Shown in pieces: positions 12,261 to 13,372 of a stretch of DNA of 13,372 bases. Position 1 is the stretch's first letter; each line of letters begins with the position of its first letter. The notes below the pieces were generated by a model, which worked only from the letters and a program-made list of their open reading frames with translations, had not been told where the DNA came from and searched no databases. This stretch comes from CAIKZY01 sp044345075. GTDB taxonomy: Bacteria; Actinomycetota; Actinomycetes; S36-B12. Position numbers and translations under genes: made by a program. The stretch is from contig JBIJBU010000041.1 of assembly GCA_044345075.1 (NCBI GenBank), positions 1-13,372 on the forward strand, given 5' to 3'.

Positions 12261-13186
12261 GCACAACAACGTCGGCCGAGCGCCTGTCCCGAATGCTCTC
12301 TCTGGTCCCGTGGCTCACGTCTCATGATGGCGTCACTATCGATGATGCTGCCCGGCATTTTGATGTTTCGCCCGAGCAGCTGGAGAAGGATCTCTGGCTG
12401 CTGATCGTGTGCGGATTGCCGGGCTATGGACCCGACCAATTGGTGGATATCGATTTCTGGGATGACGGACGAATCCATGTCATCGACCCGCAAACCCTTG
12501 ATCGTCCGCTACGGCTCGGAGCCGATGAGGCCACGTCCTTGTTGCTGGGGCTGCGCCTGCTTGAGCAGGTTCCCGGTGTTCACGATCGATCGGCGATCAT
12601 CTCGGCATCGGTGAAACTTGCCGAGGCAGTTGATTTGCCTGAAGGCGAGGCTGCGGTATCCGCGCAACCACCCATTGACGATGCGATCTCGGCGGAAGTT
12701 GCCACGGCGATCAATCTGGGCGCTGACCTCGTCATCACTTATGCGTCCGGGACCAGTGACGTCATCACGGAGCGGCGCATCTCCCCGAGGCAGGTAGTTC
12801 TTGCCGACGGTCGCGCCTATCTCGAGGCTCTGTGCGCATCGGCTGGTGCGCAGCGCACCTTCCGGATGGACCGCATCCTGAAGGTCACTGCTGCCTCGGG
12901 CCCTCGTGAGCTTGCGGAGGTCGGGGTTCCCTCGCCAGCACCATCGTCGGCGATCTTGGCTCTCGCCTCTGCCTCTGCATGGCTCATTGACGTCCTAGGG
13001 GCACAGGTGCTCGGAACCCAGCCCGATGGGCGATCCAGGGTCCGCTTGGAGTTCGCGGACCCACGCTGGCTGGTCCGGCTGGTCTTGAGTCGTGGCGGCC
13101 AGATTGAGGTCCTCGAACCCACCTATTTGCGCACATCTGTGACAGATGCAGCCGCCAGTGCCCTCAGGGCATATGCTGGGGGCTAG
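12257..13186 (+). CDS. pafC: WYL-domain transcriptional regulator PafC
   Basis: The partner of PafB; the 4-nt ATGA overlap suggests coupled translation and equal amounts. The 309 residues share the layout: an N-terminal helix-turn-helix (about 8-60, DGVTIDDAARHFDVSPEQLE), a central WYL domain (about 155-210) and a C-terminal region ending LEPTYLRTSVTDAAASAL. At the WYL core the sequence is GRAYLEALC at 185-193, so Trp is replaced by Ala187 while Tyr188 and Leu189 remain; the RTFRMDRI stretch (200-207) is intact. Whether the change alters ligand sensing is unknown. pafB-pafC-tatA is a common actinobacterial order. Confidence 0.92.
   Translation: MSTTTSAERLSRMLSLVPWLTSHDGVTIDDAARHFDVSPEQLEKDLWLLIVCGLPGYGPDQLVDIDFWDDGRIHVIDPQTLDRPLRLGADEATSLLLGLRLLEQVPGVHDRSAIISASVKLAEAVDLPEGEAAVSAQPPIDDAISAEVATAINLGADLVITYASGTSDVITERRISPRQVVLADGRAYLEALCASAGAQRTFRMDRILKVTAASGPRELAEVGVPSPAPSSAILALASASAWLIDVLGAQVLGTQPDGRSRVRLEFADPRWLVRLVLSRGGQIEVLEPTYLRTSVTDAAASALRAYAGG
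13172..13177 (+). promoter_or_regulatory. Weak candidate -10 box for tatA
   Basis: TATGCT matches TAnnnT within the last codons of pafC. It would give a leader of about 28 nt that includes the tatA ribosome binding site. There is no supporting -35 box, so chance is likely enough to keep confidence low. Confidence 0.2.
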
Positions 13187-13197
13187 TCGTTTGATCG

Positions 13198-13202
13198 AGG
13201 AG
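13198..13202 (+). promoter_or_regulatory. Ribosome binding site of tatA
   Basis: AGGAG within GAGGAGAGG lies 9 nt before the ATG at 13212, a good spacing that fixes the tatA start. Confidence 0.65.
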
Positions 13203-13211
13203 AGGTCTCAT

Positions 13212-13372
13212 ATGTTCAGCTCGCTGAAAGGCTGGGAGATTCCCGTCATTTTGATCATTGTCTTGCTCCTTTTCGGCGGGAAGAAGCTGCCTGAGGCAGC
13301 TCGCGGACTCGGTCGTTCCCTGCGCATCCTGAAGTCTGAGACCAAGGGCCTGAACACTGACGAGAGCACTGA
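13212..13372 (+). CDS. tatA: Twin-arginine translocase subunit TatA, 3' end beyond the window
   Basis: The first 53 codons of TatA, the small membrane protein that oligomerises to let folded proteins cross the cytoplasmic membrane through the twin-arginine pathway. The sequence begins MFSSLKGWEIPVILIIVLLL: a single membrane helix (about 8-21) is followed by the FGGKKLPEAARGLGRSLR hinge and amphipathic helix typical of the family, including the invariant Phe-Gly. A charged tail (SETKGLNTDEST) follows up to the edge. It lies 25 nt after pafC, and tatC usually comes next, outside this window. TatA-like TatE/TatB proteins are an alternative, but the short periplasmic end and the context favour TatA. 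Confidence 0.93.
   Translation, partial: MFSSLKGWEIPVILIIVLLLFGGKKLPEAARGLGRSLRILKSETKGLNTDEST

Noticed and set aside
5515..13211. PafBC-type damage promoter (TTGTC-GTG followed by TAnnnT) ahead of the Pup or pafBC genes
   Set aside because: Reading by eye, no gene start here has the upstream half of that motif at the right distance.

Overview
This window comes from an actinomycete chromosome (Actinomycetota). GC is roughly 60% by eye, and the gene order is the conserved pupylation neighbourhood: methionine synthase, RecB-like nuclease, tRNA m1A58 methyltransferase, proteasomal ATPase, dop, pup, pafA, two FKBP isomerases, pafB, pafC, tatA. Genus or species cannot be told from the sequence alone. 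It is probably core chromosome: there are no insertion sequences, tRNAs, CRISPR arrays or integration scars, and no stretch of 300 bases lacks a gene.

Layout. Bases 1-50 (minus) hold the 5' end of an unidentified divergent gene. Bases 97-3597 (plus) are a complete cobalamin-dependent methionine synthase. Its stop codon lies inside the first unit of a 39-bp tandem repeat (3581-3697, with a decayed fourth copy after it), and each unit can fold into a hairpin. The repeat separates metH from the convergent RecB/Cas4-like nuclease gene (3715-4533, minus). A 42-bp divergent promoter region separates that gene from trmI (4576-5496, plus). From 5515 to the right edge every gene is on the plus strand and tightly packed (gaps of -4 to 44 nt): arc, dop, pup, pafA, lipoprotein FKBP, cytosolic FKBP, pafB, pafC and the start of tatA.

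How the genes work together. Dop deamidates the C-terminal Gln of Pup to Glu, and PafA ligates it to lysines of target proteins. Dop can also remove Pup, and the ARC/Mpa hexamer recognises and unfolds pupylated proteins. PafB and PafC are WYL-domain regulators of the DNA-damage response. The two FKBPs are predicted prolyl isomerases, one exported and one cytosolic. TatA belongs to the twin-arginine export system.

Main points. (1) The 20S proteasome core genes prcB and prcA, usually found between pup and pafA, are absent; only 28 nt lie there. ARC nevertheless keeps a C-terminal Gly-Thr-Tyr-Leu resembling the Gly-Gln-Tyr-Leu tail that docks Mpa on the 20S core. (2) The hairpin-forming repeat at the end of metH repeats the Phe-Asn-Ala-Gly-stop coding end four times, the last copy with only synonymous changes in those codons. 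(3) Several genes carry a TAnnnT box about 6-7 nt before the start codon, the arrangement expected of leaderless mRNAs; the pup box uses the dop stop codon. (4) A perfect 16-bp palindrome lies just ahead of the arc ribosome binding site.
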